Positions 44,495 to 52,175 of a DNA stretch of 64,000 nucleotides are shown here, one piece after another (position 1 is the first letter of the stretch; every line of letters starts with the position of its first letter). The position numbers and the translations under genes are program-made. This DNA comes from JAKPAM01 sp047601745. Lineage in GTDB: Bacteria > Pseudomonadota > Gammaproteobacteria > Burkholderiales > Burkholderiaceae_E. A model generated the notes under the pieces. It ran no database searches, was not told the origin of the DNA, and saw nothing but the letters and a program-made list of their open reading frames with translations. The DNA is taken from positions 3,906,001 through 3,970,000 of the forward strand of contig JASGIS010000001.1 in the NCBI GenBank assembly GCA_047601745.1. The letters are read 5' to 3'.

Positions 44495-45349
44495 TTGCTC
44501 GAAATCCTGATCTTCGGTGCGATCACCAGCGCGATCTACGCGATGCTGGCGGTCGGGTTCACGCTGATCTTCGGCGTGGCGCGGATGCTGAACCTGGCGC
44601 ACGGGTCGTTCTACGCGCTCGGCGCTTATGGCGCGTACGTGCTGACGGCGCTGGCCGGCCTGCCGCTGTGGGTGGCCACGCTGATCGCCGTCGGCCTGGT
44701 CTCGCTGTTCGCGATGTTCGTCGAACGCGTGCTGATGCGGCCGATGCGTCACTCGCAGATCGCGATCCTGATGATCAGCCTGGCGGTGGCGCTGGTCGTC
44801 GAGCAGGTGCTGTTCCTGGTGTTCGGCTCCGAGTACCGCAACGTGCCGGCGTTCGTCGAGACCAAGTTCACGATCGGCGGCGTCGACGTGGCCGGGCAGC
44901 GCCTGCTGGCGCTGGCGGTCAGCATCGTGTCGATCGGCGCGCTGTATCTGTTCATCCAGCGCACGCGCCTGGGCAGCGCGATCCTGGCGATCTCGCAGGA
45001 TGCCGAGGCCGCGCAGTACATGGGGATACCGAGCGACCGCATCTTCTCGCTGGTGATGGCGATCTCGGCCGCGCTGGCGGCGCTGGCCGGGGTGCTGGCC
45101 GGCCCGTTCCTCAGCGTGCAGCCGTCGATGCACCTGCTGCCGATCGTCAAGGCTTTCGCGATCGTCGTCGTCGGCGGACTCGGCTCGATCCCGGGCAGCA
45201 TCATCGCGGCGCTGATGCTCGGTTATGCCGAGACGCTGGTCGCGTACCTGGTGTCGACGTCGTGGACCGAGATCGTATCGGTGCTGGCGACGCTGCTGAT
45301 GCTGATCTTCCGGCCGGCCGGCATCTTCGGCAAGCGCGCCGCCTTCTGA
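44495..45349 (+). CDS. livH: ABC transporter permease, LivH type
   Basis: A 284-residue inner-membrane permease with about eight TM segments. Family stretches are GAITSAIYAMLAVGFTLIFG, MLNLAHGSFYALGAYGAYV and FAIVVVGGLGSIPGSIIAAL. The start is TTG 44495 with GGGAG about eight bases upstream, 15 bases after the receptor stop. Confidence 0.94.
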   Translation: MLEILIFGAITSAIYAMLAVGFTLIFGVARMLNLAHGSFYALGAYGAYVLTALAGLPLWVATLIAVGLVSLFAMFVERVLMRPMRHSQIAILMISLAVALVVEQVLFLVFGSEYRNVPAFVETKFTIGGVDVAGQRLLALAVSIVSIGALYLFIQRTRLGSAILAISQDAEAAQYMGIPSDRIFSLVMAISAALAALAGVLAGPFLSVQPSMHLLPIVKAFAIVVVGGLGSIPGSIIAALMLGYAETLVAYLVSTSWTEIVSVLATLLMLIFRPAGIFGKRAAF

Positions 45350-45386
45350 GCGGCGATCGTCACGCGATGCTTACCGGGCTCTGTTC

Positions 45387-46337
45387 ATGACCACGATGAA
45401 GATCGATCTGCTGGGCGCGATCGTGGCGACCGCGGTTCTGGCCGTGTTGCCGCTCGTGTTCGACAACGGCTACCTGATCGGCGTGCTGACCGTCGCCGCG
45501 ATCTACGGCATATGGGGCGTCAGTTGGGATTTCATGTCCGGTCTGACGGGCCGCGAGAATTTCGGCCATTCGCTGTTCATCGGCGTCGGCGCCTACGTGG
45601 CCGGCTACATGAATACGCAGTACGGCACCGGGCCGTGGTGGGGGCTGCCGGCGGGCATGGTGGCCGCCGTGCTGTTCGCGCTGCTGCTCGGGTTTCCGAC
45701 GCTGCGTCTCAAGGGGCCTTATTTCGCGCTGGCGATGCTGTCCAGCGCGGTCATCATGCAGCGGCTGATGCTGATCTTCTGGGAGTACTCGGGCGGCGAG
45801 GAGGGGATCAACGGCATCGAGCCGCTGCTCGACTCGCCGCTGCACTTCTACTGGCTGGTGCTGGGGCTGCTGGTGCTGACTACGGCGCTGCTGGTGGCCT
45901 TGGCCCGCTCCGACTGGGGGTTGATCCTGCGAGCGATCCGCGGCGATGAGGCGACCTGCCAGGCGGCGGGGCTCAACATCACGTTCTACAAGATCGCGTC
46001 GCTGGTGATCAGCGCGGCGTTCGCGGGCCTGGGCGGCGCGCTGTACGCGCACTATCAACTGCAGGTCAGCCCGCAGTTGTTCGCGGTCGTCACGTCGATC
46101 ACGATCATCACGATGGTCTACGTCGGCGGCATGTCGTCGGTCTACGGCGCTGCCGGCGGCGCGATGCTGCTGGTGCTGATGACCGAACTGCTGCGCGATT
46201 TCGGCGAGTGGCGGCTGCTGATCTACAGCCTGGTGCTGATCGCGATCCTGTTCTACCTGCCGGAAGGCTTCGTCGCGCCGGCCTGGCGCGCGTTCAGGCG
46301 CCGTCTGGGCGCCGACGACGACGGAGAGCGGCGATGA
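45387..46337 (+). CDS. livM: ABC transporter permease, LivM type
   Basis: A 316-residue permease. It has IYGIWGVSWDFMSGLTGREN followed by FGHSLFIGVGAYVAGY, LRAIRGDEATCQAAGLNI (the cytoplasmic coupling loop) and YVGGMSSVYGAAGGAMLL. The last residues are basic and the stop overlaps the ATPase start by ATGA. ATG 45396 is an alternative start; neither has a strong ribosome binding site. Confidence 0.94.
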   Translation: MTTMKIDLLGAIVATAVLAVLPLVFDNGYLIGVLTVAAIYGIWGVSWDFMSGLTGRENFGHSLFIGVGAYVAGYMNTQYGTGPWWGLPAGMVAAVLFALLLGFPTLRLKGPYFALAMLSSAVIMQRLMLIFWEYSGGEEGINGIEPLLDSPLHFYWLVLGLLVLTTALLVALARSDWGLILRAIRGDEATCQAAGLNITFYKIASLVISAAFAGLGGALYAHYQLQVSPQLFAVVTSITIITMVYVGGMSSVYGAAGGAMLLVLMTELLRDFGEWRLLIYSLVLIAILFYLPEGFVAPAWRAFRRRLGADDDGERR

Positions 46338-47098
46338 ACGAACCGTCGAACCGCCGCAGCGACGTGCCGGTATTGAGCGTGCGGGGACTGGACAAGCATT
46401 TCGGCGGGCTGCACGTGCTCAAGCACATCGACCTGACGCTGGACGAGGGCGAGATCGTCGGCATCCTGGGGCCGAACGGCGCGGGCAAGACCACGCTGTA
46501 CAACCTGCTGACCGGGTTCATTCCCGCCGACCAGGGCGAGGTGCTGTTCCACGGCCGCTCGCTGCGCGGGCTGCCGCCTTATCGCGTCGTCAACATGGGC
46601 GTCGCGCGCACGTTCCAGCTTTGCCGCCCGTTCGTCGGCATGACGGTGCTCGAGAACGTGCGCGTCGGCAGCCTGGGCCCGCGCGTGCCGCCCGGCGACC
46701 GCGTGGCCCGCGCGCGCGAGCTGCTCGCGCTGGTGGGGCTGGGAGGCAAGGAGCGGGTGATGGCCGAACTGCTGTCGTACGGCGATCAGCGGCGGCTCGA
46801 GATCGCCCGCGCGCTGGCCACCGAGCCGACGCTGCTGCTGCTCGACGAGCCGTTCGCCGGGCTGGGCTCGGGCGAGATCGACGAATTGTCCACGGTCATC
46901 CGTAGCGTGCATGCCGAGCGCAAGCTGACGATCCTGCTGATCGAGCACAAGCTGCGCGAGTTCATGAAGCTGGTTTCGCGCGTCATCGCGATCGATTTCG
47001 GCGAGATCATCGCGACGGGCTCGCCCGACGAGATCGTCCGGCATCCGCGCGTGATCGAAGCGTACATCGGCCGCCAGGAGCCCGGGCATGCTGCTTGA
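46334..47098 (+). CDS. livG: ABC transporter ATPase, LivG type
   Basis: A 254-residue ATP-binding subunit. Walker A GPNGAGKT, signature LSYGDQRRLEIARAL, and Walker B TLLLLDEPFAGLG are all present, with the LivG-specific VARTFQLCRPFVGMTVLENV. The ATG overlaps the LivM stop (ATGA), and the end overlaps the next ATPase gene by 11 bases. The usual LSGG is LSYG here, as is common in LivG. Confidence 0.95.
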   Translation: MNEPSNRRSDVPVLSVRGLDKHFGGLHVLKHIDLTLDEGEIVGILGPNGAGKTTLYNLLTGFIPADQGEVLFHGRSLRGLPPYRVVNMGVARTFQLCRPFVGMTVLENVRVGSLGPRVPPGDRVARARELLALVGLGGKERVMAELLSYGDQRRLEIARALATEPTLLLLDEPFAGLGSGEIDELSTVIRSVHAERKLTILLIEHKLREFMKLVSRVIAIDFGEIIATGSPDEIVRHPRVIEAYIGRQEPGHAA

Positions 47099-47795
47099 AA
47101 TGGAAGGGGTCAGCGCCGCGTACGGCAAGGCGATCGCGCTCGAAGACGTGTCGCTGAACGTGGCCGCCGGCGAACTGGTCGTCGTGCTCGGGCCGAACGG
47201 GGCGGGCAAGTCGACGCTGCTCAAGGTGATCTCGGGTTCGCTGCCGTCGCGGGGCGGGCTGATGTTCGACGGGCGTTCGCTGCACGGCGTGCCGATCCAC
47301 CAGGTCGTCGGTCGCGGCATCTGCCACTGCCCAGAGGGGCGCCGCCTGTTTCCCGAGCTCAGCGTGCACAAGAACCTGATGCTCGGCGCGTTCCTGCGCA
47401 AGGACGCACAGGCCGTGCAGCGCGACCTCGACCGCGTGCACCAGATGTTCCCGGTGTTGCGCGAGCGCTCGGGCCAGGTCGTCAGCACTTTGTCCGGCGG
47501 TCAGCAGCAGATGGTCGCGATCGGCCGCGCGCTGATGGGCGCTCCGAAGCTGCTGCTGCTGGACGAGCCGTCGGTTGGTATCGCGCACCGCCTGAAGATG
47601 GAGATCTTCGACGCGATCCGGCAGATCCGCGCCGACGGTGTCGCGATCCTGATGGCCGAGCAGGATGCGCAGTCGGCGCTGCGGATCGCCGATCGCGGCT
47701 ACGTGCTCGAGCATGGCCACGTCGCCCACCACGGCAGCGCCGACGAGCTGAGCCGCGACGACCACATCCGGCAGATCTATCTGGGCGTGGCTTGA
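47088..47795 (+). CDS. livF: ABC transporter ATPase, LivF type
   Basis: A 235-residue ATP-binding subunit. Walker A GPNGAGKS, LivF-type GICHCPEGRRLFPELSVHKN, signature STLSGGQQQMVAIGRAL, and Walker B LLLLDEPSVGIAHRLKMEIF. The usual Gly-Leu-Ala-Pro after Walker B is GIAHRL here. It closes the importer operon; no terminator hairpin is obvious after it. Confidence 0.95.
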   Translation: MLLEMEGVSAAYGKAIALEDVSLNVAAGELVVVLGPNGAGKSTLLKVISGSLPSRGGLMFDGRSLHGVPIHQVVGRGICHCPEGRRLFPELSVHKNLMLGAFLRKDAQAVQRDLDRVHQMFPVLRERSGQVVSTLSGGQQQMVAIGRALMGAPKLLLLDEPSVGIAHRLKMEIFDAIRQIRADGVAILMAEQDAQSALRIADRGYVLEHGHVAHHGSADELSRDDHIRQIYLGVA

Positions 47796-47943
47796 GAATC
47801 GGTGAACGAACCGGTCCAGCCGCTCGGCCGCGTTCGATTCGTTCACGATTCGTTCACGGATTCCGAGCCGCGCGGATCGCTGCCGGACGCCGCGCGGGAC
47901 GGCGCTGGTCCGGGTCGTCCGACCGTTCGTCGGGCCGCCGATT

Positions 47944-47972
47944 TTGCCTGGCCGTCGCCGGGCGTATATACT
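47944..47972 (+). promoter_or_regulatory. Promoter upstream of the scpB leader
   Basis: TTGCCT (47944-47949) and TATACT (47967-47972) are separated by 17 bases. Transcription would begin near 47979, about 267 nt before the scpB start, and would include the structured region at 47995-48142. Confidence 0.65.
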
Positions 47973-47978
47973 GACTGT

Positions 47979-48150
47979 CGAAAACCGTGGTTCGGCTTGC
48001 GATCGCGCGTCAATGACGGCGCTGTCGTCAACCGCCAGTACTCGGCCAGCGTGACCAGCCCCGGTACCCGGCCGTCCAGGCCCGCGAGGCGAGAGACCTG
48101 GTCCGCCGAGGATTCCCTCCTGGCGTCTGCCGAATCGCAAGCTTGAACGG
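47979..48150 (+). ncRNA. Candidate structured RNA, elongated hairpin upstream of scpB
   Basis: The 450 bases between livF and scpB hold no gene. Downstream of the promoter four nested stems pair perfectly: 47995-48003 with 48134-48142 (9 bp), 48033-48038 with 48120-48125, 48041-48046 with 48105-48110, and 48053-48058 with 48098-48103. A side hairpin (TGACG/CGTCA, 48014-48030) sits in the 30-base bulge after the closing stem. GTTC (47989-47992) can extend the base with GAAC (48145-48148). The closing stem, large internal bubble and long terminal arm recall 6S RNA, but no 6S sequence signature was confirmed. It could instead be a cis-acting leader of scpB. Confidence 0.4.
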
Positions 48151-48245
48151 GCCGCTTCGTTTCCGAAGCGCGCCACTCCCTGACGTAGGCAATTGTCCAA
48201 CCGGATGCGGCGCCGACCTGCCAGCGCGCCGCCGGGTTCAGGCGG

Positions 48246-48947
48246 ATGAACACCGCACAAGCGAAGATCATTATCGAAGCGGCGTTGATGAGCGCCGGAC
48301 AGCCGTTGTCGGTGACGGACCTGCGTCGCCTGTTCGACGACACGCTGTCCGCCGATCTGATCCGGGCCCTGCTCGGCGAGATCCGGCTCGACTGGAGCGG
48401 ACGCGGCGTCGCGCTGGTGTCGCTGGCCAGCGGCTGGCGCTTCCAGACGACCGCGCAGGTCGCGCCGTTCCTGGATCGGCTGCACGCCGAGAAACCGCCG
48501 AAGTACTCGCGCGCGGTCATGGAGACGCTGGCGATCATCGCTTACCGTCAGCCGGTCACCCGCGGCGACATCGAGGAGATTCGCGGGGTGACCGTATCGT
48601 CGCATGCGATCAAGGCGCTGCAGGATCGCGGCTGGGTCGAGGTCGTCGGTCACCGGGAAGTGCTCGGCCGCCCCGAACTGATCGGCACCACGCGCCAGTT
48701 CCTCGACGACATGGGCCTGTCCGCGCTGAGCGAACTGCCGTCGCTGACCGACGGCGAGGGGCTGGTCCAGGTGATGGAGCAACGGATGATGGATTTCGAG
48801 GCATCGCGACCCGCGCAGGACGAAGCGCCGGCCGGCGAGCCGCCCGGCGTCGCCCTCGCGGTCGACGCCTCGCACGCCGAAGGGCGAGACGACCCGCAAC
48901 GGGTCACCACCAATGAACCCGTCGAGGGGAATGCGCTTGAGCAGTAA
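48246..48947 (+). CDS. scpB: Segregation and condensation protein B
   Basis: ScpB is the winged-helix kleisin partner of SMC-ScpA in chromosome condensation. The 233-residue protein has the two winged-helix units, with LIRALLGEIRLDWSGRGVAL, YSRAVMETLAIIAYRQPVTR and LGRPELIGTTRQFLDDMGL, followed by an acidic tail. scpA and smc are not in the window. Its 3' end overlaps rluB. Confidence 0.94.
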   Translation: MNTAQAKIIIEAALMSAGQPLSVTDLRRLFDDTLSADLIRALLGEIRLDWSGRGVALVSLASGWRFQTTAQVAPFLDRLHAEKPPKYSRAVMETLAIIAYRQPVTRGDIEEIRGVTVSSHAIKALQDRGWVEVVGHREVLGRPELIGTTRQFLDDMGLSALSELPSLTDGEGLVQVMEQRMMDFEASRPAQDEAPAGEPPGVALAVDASHAEGRDDPQRVTTNEPVEGNALEQ

Positions 48948-50934
48948 CAACTTTGCCGAAGACACGCCGCAGACGGGTGTTCCATCGGAATCGTCGGAGC
49001 CGTCCGCGTCCATTGAATCGTCGGCCAACGGCCTGCGCCGCCGGCCGCCGCGCGCGGGCCGCCGTCGAAACCGTCCGGCCAACGGCCAGGGCGCCGACCG
49101 TCCGTCGCCGGACGGCGTCGACGCGCAGCCTTCGCGAGGCGAGGGCGACGACGCGGCCGAGGCCCGTGCCGATGCGGGTGACGGCGTTGCGGGCGATCGC
49201 GGACCGCAGAAGGGCCCGCGTCGCCGCCGGGGCGGGCGCGTGCAGCGTCCGGACGGCGAGCCGCGCGAGGCGGCCGCTCAGCCGCGCCAGGGCCGCGGCG
49301 CCCGGCGTCCGGGCGGCGCGAACGCCGGCGCTCCGGCCGGCCGCGCGCAGGGGCCTCGTCCGGGGCGCGGGCGCGGCCCGCGGATGCTGGTCGATGCGGC
49401 CGATCTGCCGCCCGACGCCGTCCGCATCGATGCGTCGGAGATCGTCGGCGCGCCGGCCGAGGATCAGGAACCGCTGTCGGTGTTCTCGGAGGCCGCCCGT
49501 TTCGGCGTCGTGCCGAACGAGCCCGGCGCGCGCGGACGCGGCAAGTCCAAGCCGTTGCCGCCCGGCGATGACGCGCCGAAGCTGCACAAGGTGCTGGCCG
49601 ACGGCGGGCTGGGATCGCGGCGGGACATGGAAGAGCTGATCGTCTCCGGTCGCGTCTCGGTCAACGGGCAGCCGGCGCACATCGGCCAGCGCATCGGGCC
49701 GACCGATCAGGTCCGCGTCAACGGCCGGCTGATCAAGCGGCCGGCGGCGCCTCCGCCGCCGCGCGTGCTCGTCTACCACAAGCCGGCCGGCGAGATCACG
49801 ACCCGCGACGATCCGAAGCAGCGCAATACGGTGTTCGACCGTCTGCCCCGCGTCAAGGACGGACGCTGGATCTCGGTCGGGCGGCTCGACTACAACACCG
49901 AGGGCCTGCTGATCTTCACGACCTCGGGGGACATCGCCAACAAGCTGATGCACCCGCGCTACGGCTGGGAGCGCGAGTACGCGGTGCGTGTGCTCGGGCG
50001 GATCGATGACGAAGGGCGCGAGCGACTGCTCGCCGGCATCGAACTGGACGACGGGCCGGCTGCGCTGCTCAGTTGCGAGGACGTCGGCGGCGACGGCGCC
50101 AATCACTGGTACCGCGTCGTCATCGACGAAGGCCGCAACCGCGAAGTGCGGCGGCTGTTCGAGGCGCTCGGCCTGACGGTCAGCCGGCTGGTGCGGATCC
50201 GCTTCGGCCCGGTCGGCCTGTCGAGGCAACTGCCGCGCGGGCGCTGGCTCGAGCTGCCGGATGCCGAGGTCCATCAACTGGTCCAGATGCTGGCCAAGCC
50301 CGCTGCGGCGCAGGCGGCCGGCGCTTCGCCCGACGACGACGATGAAGAGGCGGCCGCCCGGCGCGCCGCCCGCGACGACGATGACGGCGACGAGTTCGAC
50401 GATGATCTGTGGGATGACGATCGTCAGCCGGATTTCGGTCTGCTGCCGTCCGACGAGCCGGCGCCGCTCAGCGCCGAGCAGCAGGACGACGACTGGCAGC
50501 CGCGTTCGGCCAATGCCCACCTCGAAGGCATCACGCGCCGGGTCCGGGCCGGCGACGGTCTGCCCCGCAAATCGGCACGCGGCCAGCGGCGAGGCCGCCA
50601 GAACGACCCGCTGGGCTTGTTCAACCCCGCGGCGGCGCCGATGGGCGCCGGGCGCGGAGCGGCTCTGCCCGGCGCGGGCAATCGTGCGCCGGGTGCACCG
50701 CGCGGCGGCAATCGCAAACGGGGCCGGGGGGGCGTGCAGGCCGGGCCTCCGAACGGCGGCGGCGGCGGCGGCGGCCGTGCGGTCGGCGGACGCGGTAACG
50801 GCGCGCCGCCCGGAGCGGGCGGCAACCGCGCCGGCGGACGGGCGCCGGGCGGCGGCAACGCTCCGCGCGGCGCGGCGCGAGGCCCGCGTCGGGGAGGGCG
50901 AGGCGGGCGAGGCGGCGGCGGCCAGCCCGCGTGA
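48937..50934 (+). CDS. rluB: 23S rRNA pseudouridine synthase RluB with long Arg/Gly tails
   Basis: RluB makes pseudouridine 2605 in 23S rRNA. The core has an S4 domain (KLHKVLADGGLGSRRDMEEL) and the RsuA-type catalytic motif GRLDYNTEGLLIFT, with Asp near 318. The N-terminal 200 residues (Arg/Pro/Ala) and C-terminal 220 residues (an Asp-rich stretch, then Gly/Arg repeats) are disordered and probably bind RNA; such tails are usual in Burkholderiales. TTG 48937 is favoured because GAGGGG lies seven bases upstream; in-frame ATGs at 48913 and 48931 are possible. It overlaps scpB by about 11 bases. Confidence 0.93.
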   Translation: MSSNNFAEDTPQTGVPSESSEPSASIESSANGLRRRPPRAGRRRNRPANGQGADRPSPDGVDAQPSRGEGDDAAEARADAGDGVAGDRGPQKGPRRRRGGRVQRPDGEPREAAAQPRQGRGARRPGGANAGAPAGRAQGPRPGRGRGPRMLVDAADLPPDAVRIDASEIVGAPAEDQEPLSVFSEAARFGVVPNEPGARGRGKSKPLPPGDDAPKLHKVLADGGLGSRRDMEELIVSGRVSVNGQPAHIGQRIGPTDQVRVNGRLIKRPAAPPPPRVLVYHKPAGEITTRDDPKQRNTVFDRLPRVKDGRWISVGRLDYNTEGLLIFTTSGDIANKLMHPRYGWEREYAVRVLGRIDDEGRERLLAGIELDDGPAALLSCEDVGGDGANHWYRVVIDEGRNREVRRLFEALGLTVSRLVRIRFGPVGLSRQLPRGRWLELPDAEVHQLVQMLAKPAAAQAAGASPDDDDEEAAARRAARDDDDGDEFDDDLWDDDRQPDFGLLPSDEPAPLSAEQQDDDWQPRSANAHLEGITRRVRAGDGLPRKSARGQRRGRQNDPLGLFNPAAAPMGAGRGAALPGAGNRAPGAPRGGNRKRGRGGVQAGPPNGGGGGGGRAVGGRGNGAPPGAGGNRAGGRAPGGGNAPRGAARGPRRGGRGGRGGGGQPA

Positions 50935-51104
50935 CGCGGTCTTCGCGGCTCGTCGCACCGGATCCTTCGTCGGTCGAATCACGTTCGGCCGAAGCTCGGG
51001 TCCGCGGTGCGGGATCGTCGTGGGATTCGTGAAGAATTCGTGAACGATCGCACGATCACGCCGGGATTTCCGGCCTCGCGCTTGCTTCGGAGCCGCGCGG
51101 GGGC

Positions 51105-51133
51105 TGGTCAAAGGCGGGCCGTCCGTATATAAT
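51105..51133 (+). promoter_or_regulatory. Promoter of the rimP-nusA-infB operon
   Basis: TGGTCA (51105-51110) and a perfect TATAAT (51128-51133) are separated by 17 bases. A transcript would start near 51140, about 200 nt before rimP, and pass through the terminator at 51244-51270. Confidence 0.75.
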
Positions 51134-51243
51134 CCGCAGATTGCGAGCGCTCAGGCTTCCTCCGATTGCCTTCGATAGTAGCCAACTCATCGAGGCGTTT
51201 AGAGTTGTCGTCGGAAGGTGATCGGGGTGCGCTCGGTGGATCA

Positions 51244-51270
51244 ATGGGCCGGTGGTGCCCATTTTTTTTT
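51244..51270 (+). terminator. Intrinsic terminator in the rimP-nusA leader, possible attenuator
   Basis: ATGGGC (51244-51249) pairs with GCCCAT (51257-51262) around a seven-base loop, followed by a run of nine T (51262-51270). It lies about 105-130 nt after the expected transcription start and 71 bases before rimP, so all downstream transcription from this promoter must read through it. NusA, encoded in this operon, stimulates such terminators, so feedback is plausible. Confidence 0.85.
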
Positions 51271-51341
51271 GCCGCTGCCGATGCGTCGACGACGACGCCG
51301 CCGGTCGTTCGGGCAGCGGTCGGCAGCGAGCAGGTTAGAGG

Positions 51342-52136
51342 ATGGTGTTGCAGTCGGTCATCGAAGAGTGTCTGACCGGTCTGGGCTATGAGCTTGTCGA
51401 ACTCGAGCACGGCCCGGGCGGGTTGTTGCGCGTGTTCATCGATTTCGCGCCCACGGCGCCGGGCCTCGTGCCGGCGCCGGGCGTCGGGGCGGGGTCGTCC
51501 CCGGCGGACGAGCACGACGTCGCGGCTGGTTCGCCGGCGGATGCCGGCTCGGCAGATGTTCGTTCGGCGGACGTTGGTTCGGCGGACGCTCATTCGGCAC
51601 GGGCCGGGTTGCCGGATGCTTCGTCGGCGCAGGCCTCGTCGGCCGATGCCGGCGGGGCGCCGGATCCGTCCGGGCAGGCCGGCGCCGGCGGCACGCCGCT
51701 GATCCGGATCGAGGACTGCGAACGCGTCTCGCATCAGTTGACGCACGTGCTGACGGTCGAAGGCGTCGATTATTCGCGTCTCGAGGTCTCGTCGCCCGGT
51801 CTGGACCGGCCGTTGCGCAAGCAGGCCGATTTCGAGCGCTTCGCGGGGCTGGACGTCGCGCTGCGCCTGAAGCGTCCGTTCGAGGGGCGGCGCAACTACG
51901 AAGGTCGGTTGACGATCGAGGGCGACGGCCGTTTCGGCATCGAATATTCCGATGCGCCGGCCGATCCCTCGGGTCCGGGGGCGCGGCGCCGCGGAGCGGC
52001 CGGGCGCTCGGGCGGCCGGGCCGCCGCCGGCGCGAAGCCGGGCCGCCGGCAGGCGCCCGCGGCGCCGACCCACAAGATGGTTTTCGTGCTGGACGAGATC
52101 GACCGGGCGCGCCTGGTGCCGTCGTTCAAGTTCTAG
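51342..52136 (+). CDS. rimP: Ribosome maturation factor RimP with two insertions
   Basis: RimP assists 30S subunit maturation. Typical parts are LTGLGYELVELEHGPGG, ERVSHQLTHVLTVEGVD, LEVSSPGLDRPLRKQADFER and the C-terminal VFVLDEIDRARLVPSF. At 264 residues it is much longer than the usual 150-165. About 80 residues of Ala/Asp/Ser/Gly (36-118, with ADVGSADAHSA-type repeats) are inserted after LLRVFIDF, and about 40 Arg/Gly/Ala residues (203-243) in the C-terminal domain. The frame is kept throughout. ATG 51342 is given, but AGAGG at 51337-51341 suits TTG 51348 better. nusA follows 39 bases later. Confidence 0.93.
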   Translation: MVLQSVIEECLTGLGYELVELEHGPGGLLRVFIDFAPTAPGLVPAPGVGAGSSPADEHDVAAGSPADAGSADVRSADVGSADAHSARAGLPDASSAQASSADAGGAPDPSGQAGAGGTPLIRIEDCERVSHQLTHVLTVEGVDYSRLEVSSPGLDRPLRKQADFERFAGLDVALRLKRPFEGRRNYEGRLTIEGDGRFGIEYSDAPADPSGPGARRRGAAGRSGGRAAAGAKPGRRQAPAAPTHKMVFVLDEIDRARLVPSFKF

Positions 52137-52175
52137 CGGAATCGTGCAGATGGTTGTTTTAGGAGGCTTCGTCCG

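Noticed and set aside
48153..48170. Hairpin CGCTTCG/CGAAGCG as terminator of the candidate RNA
   Set aside because: The stem is perfect but no T run follows, so it was not called a terminator; it may still mark the 3' boundary.
51166..51375. Small protein encoded across the rimP leader terminator
   Set aside because: The frame runs through the terminator hairpin and T run and into rimP; its composition is not protein-like and it lacks a ribosome binding site.
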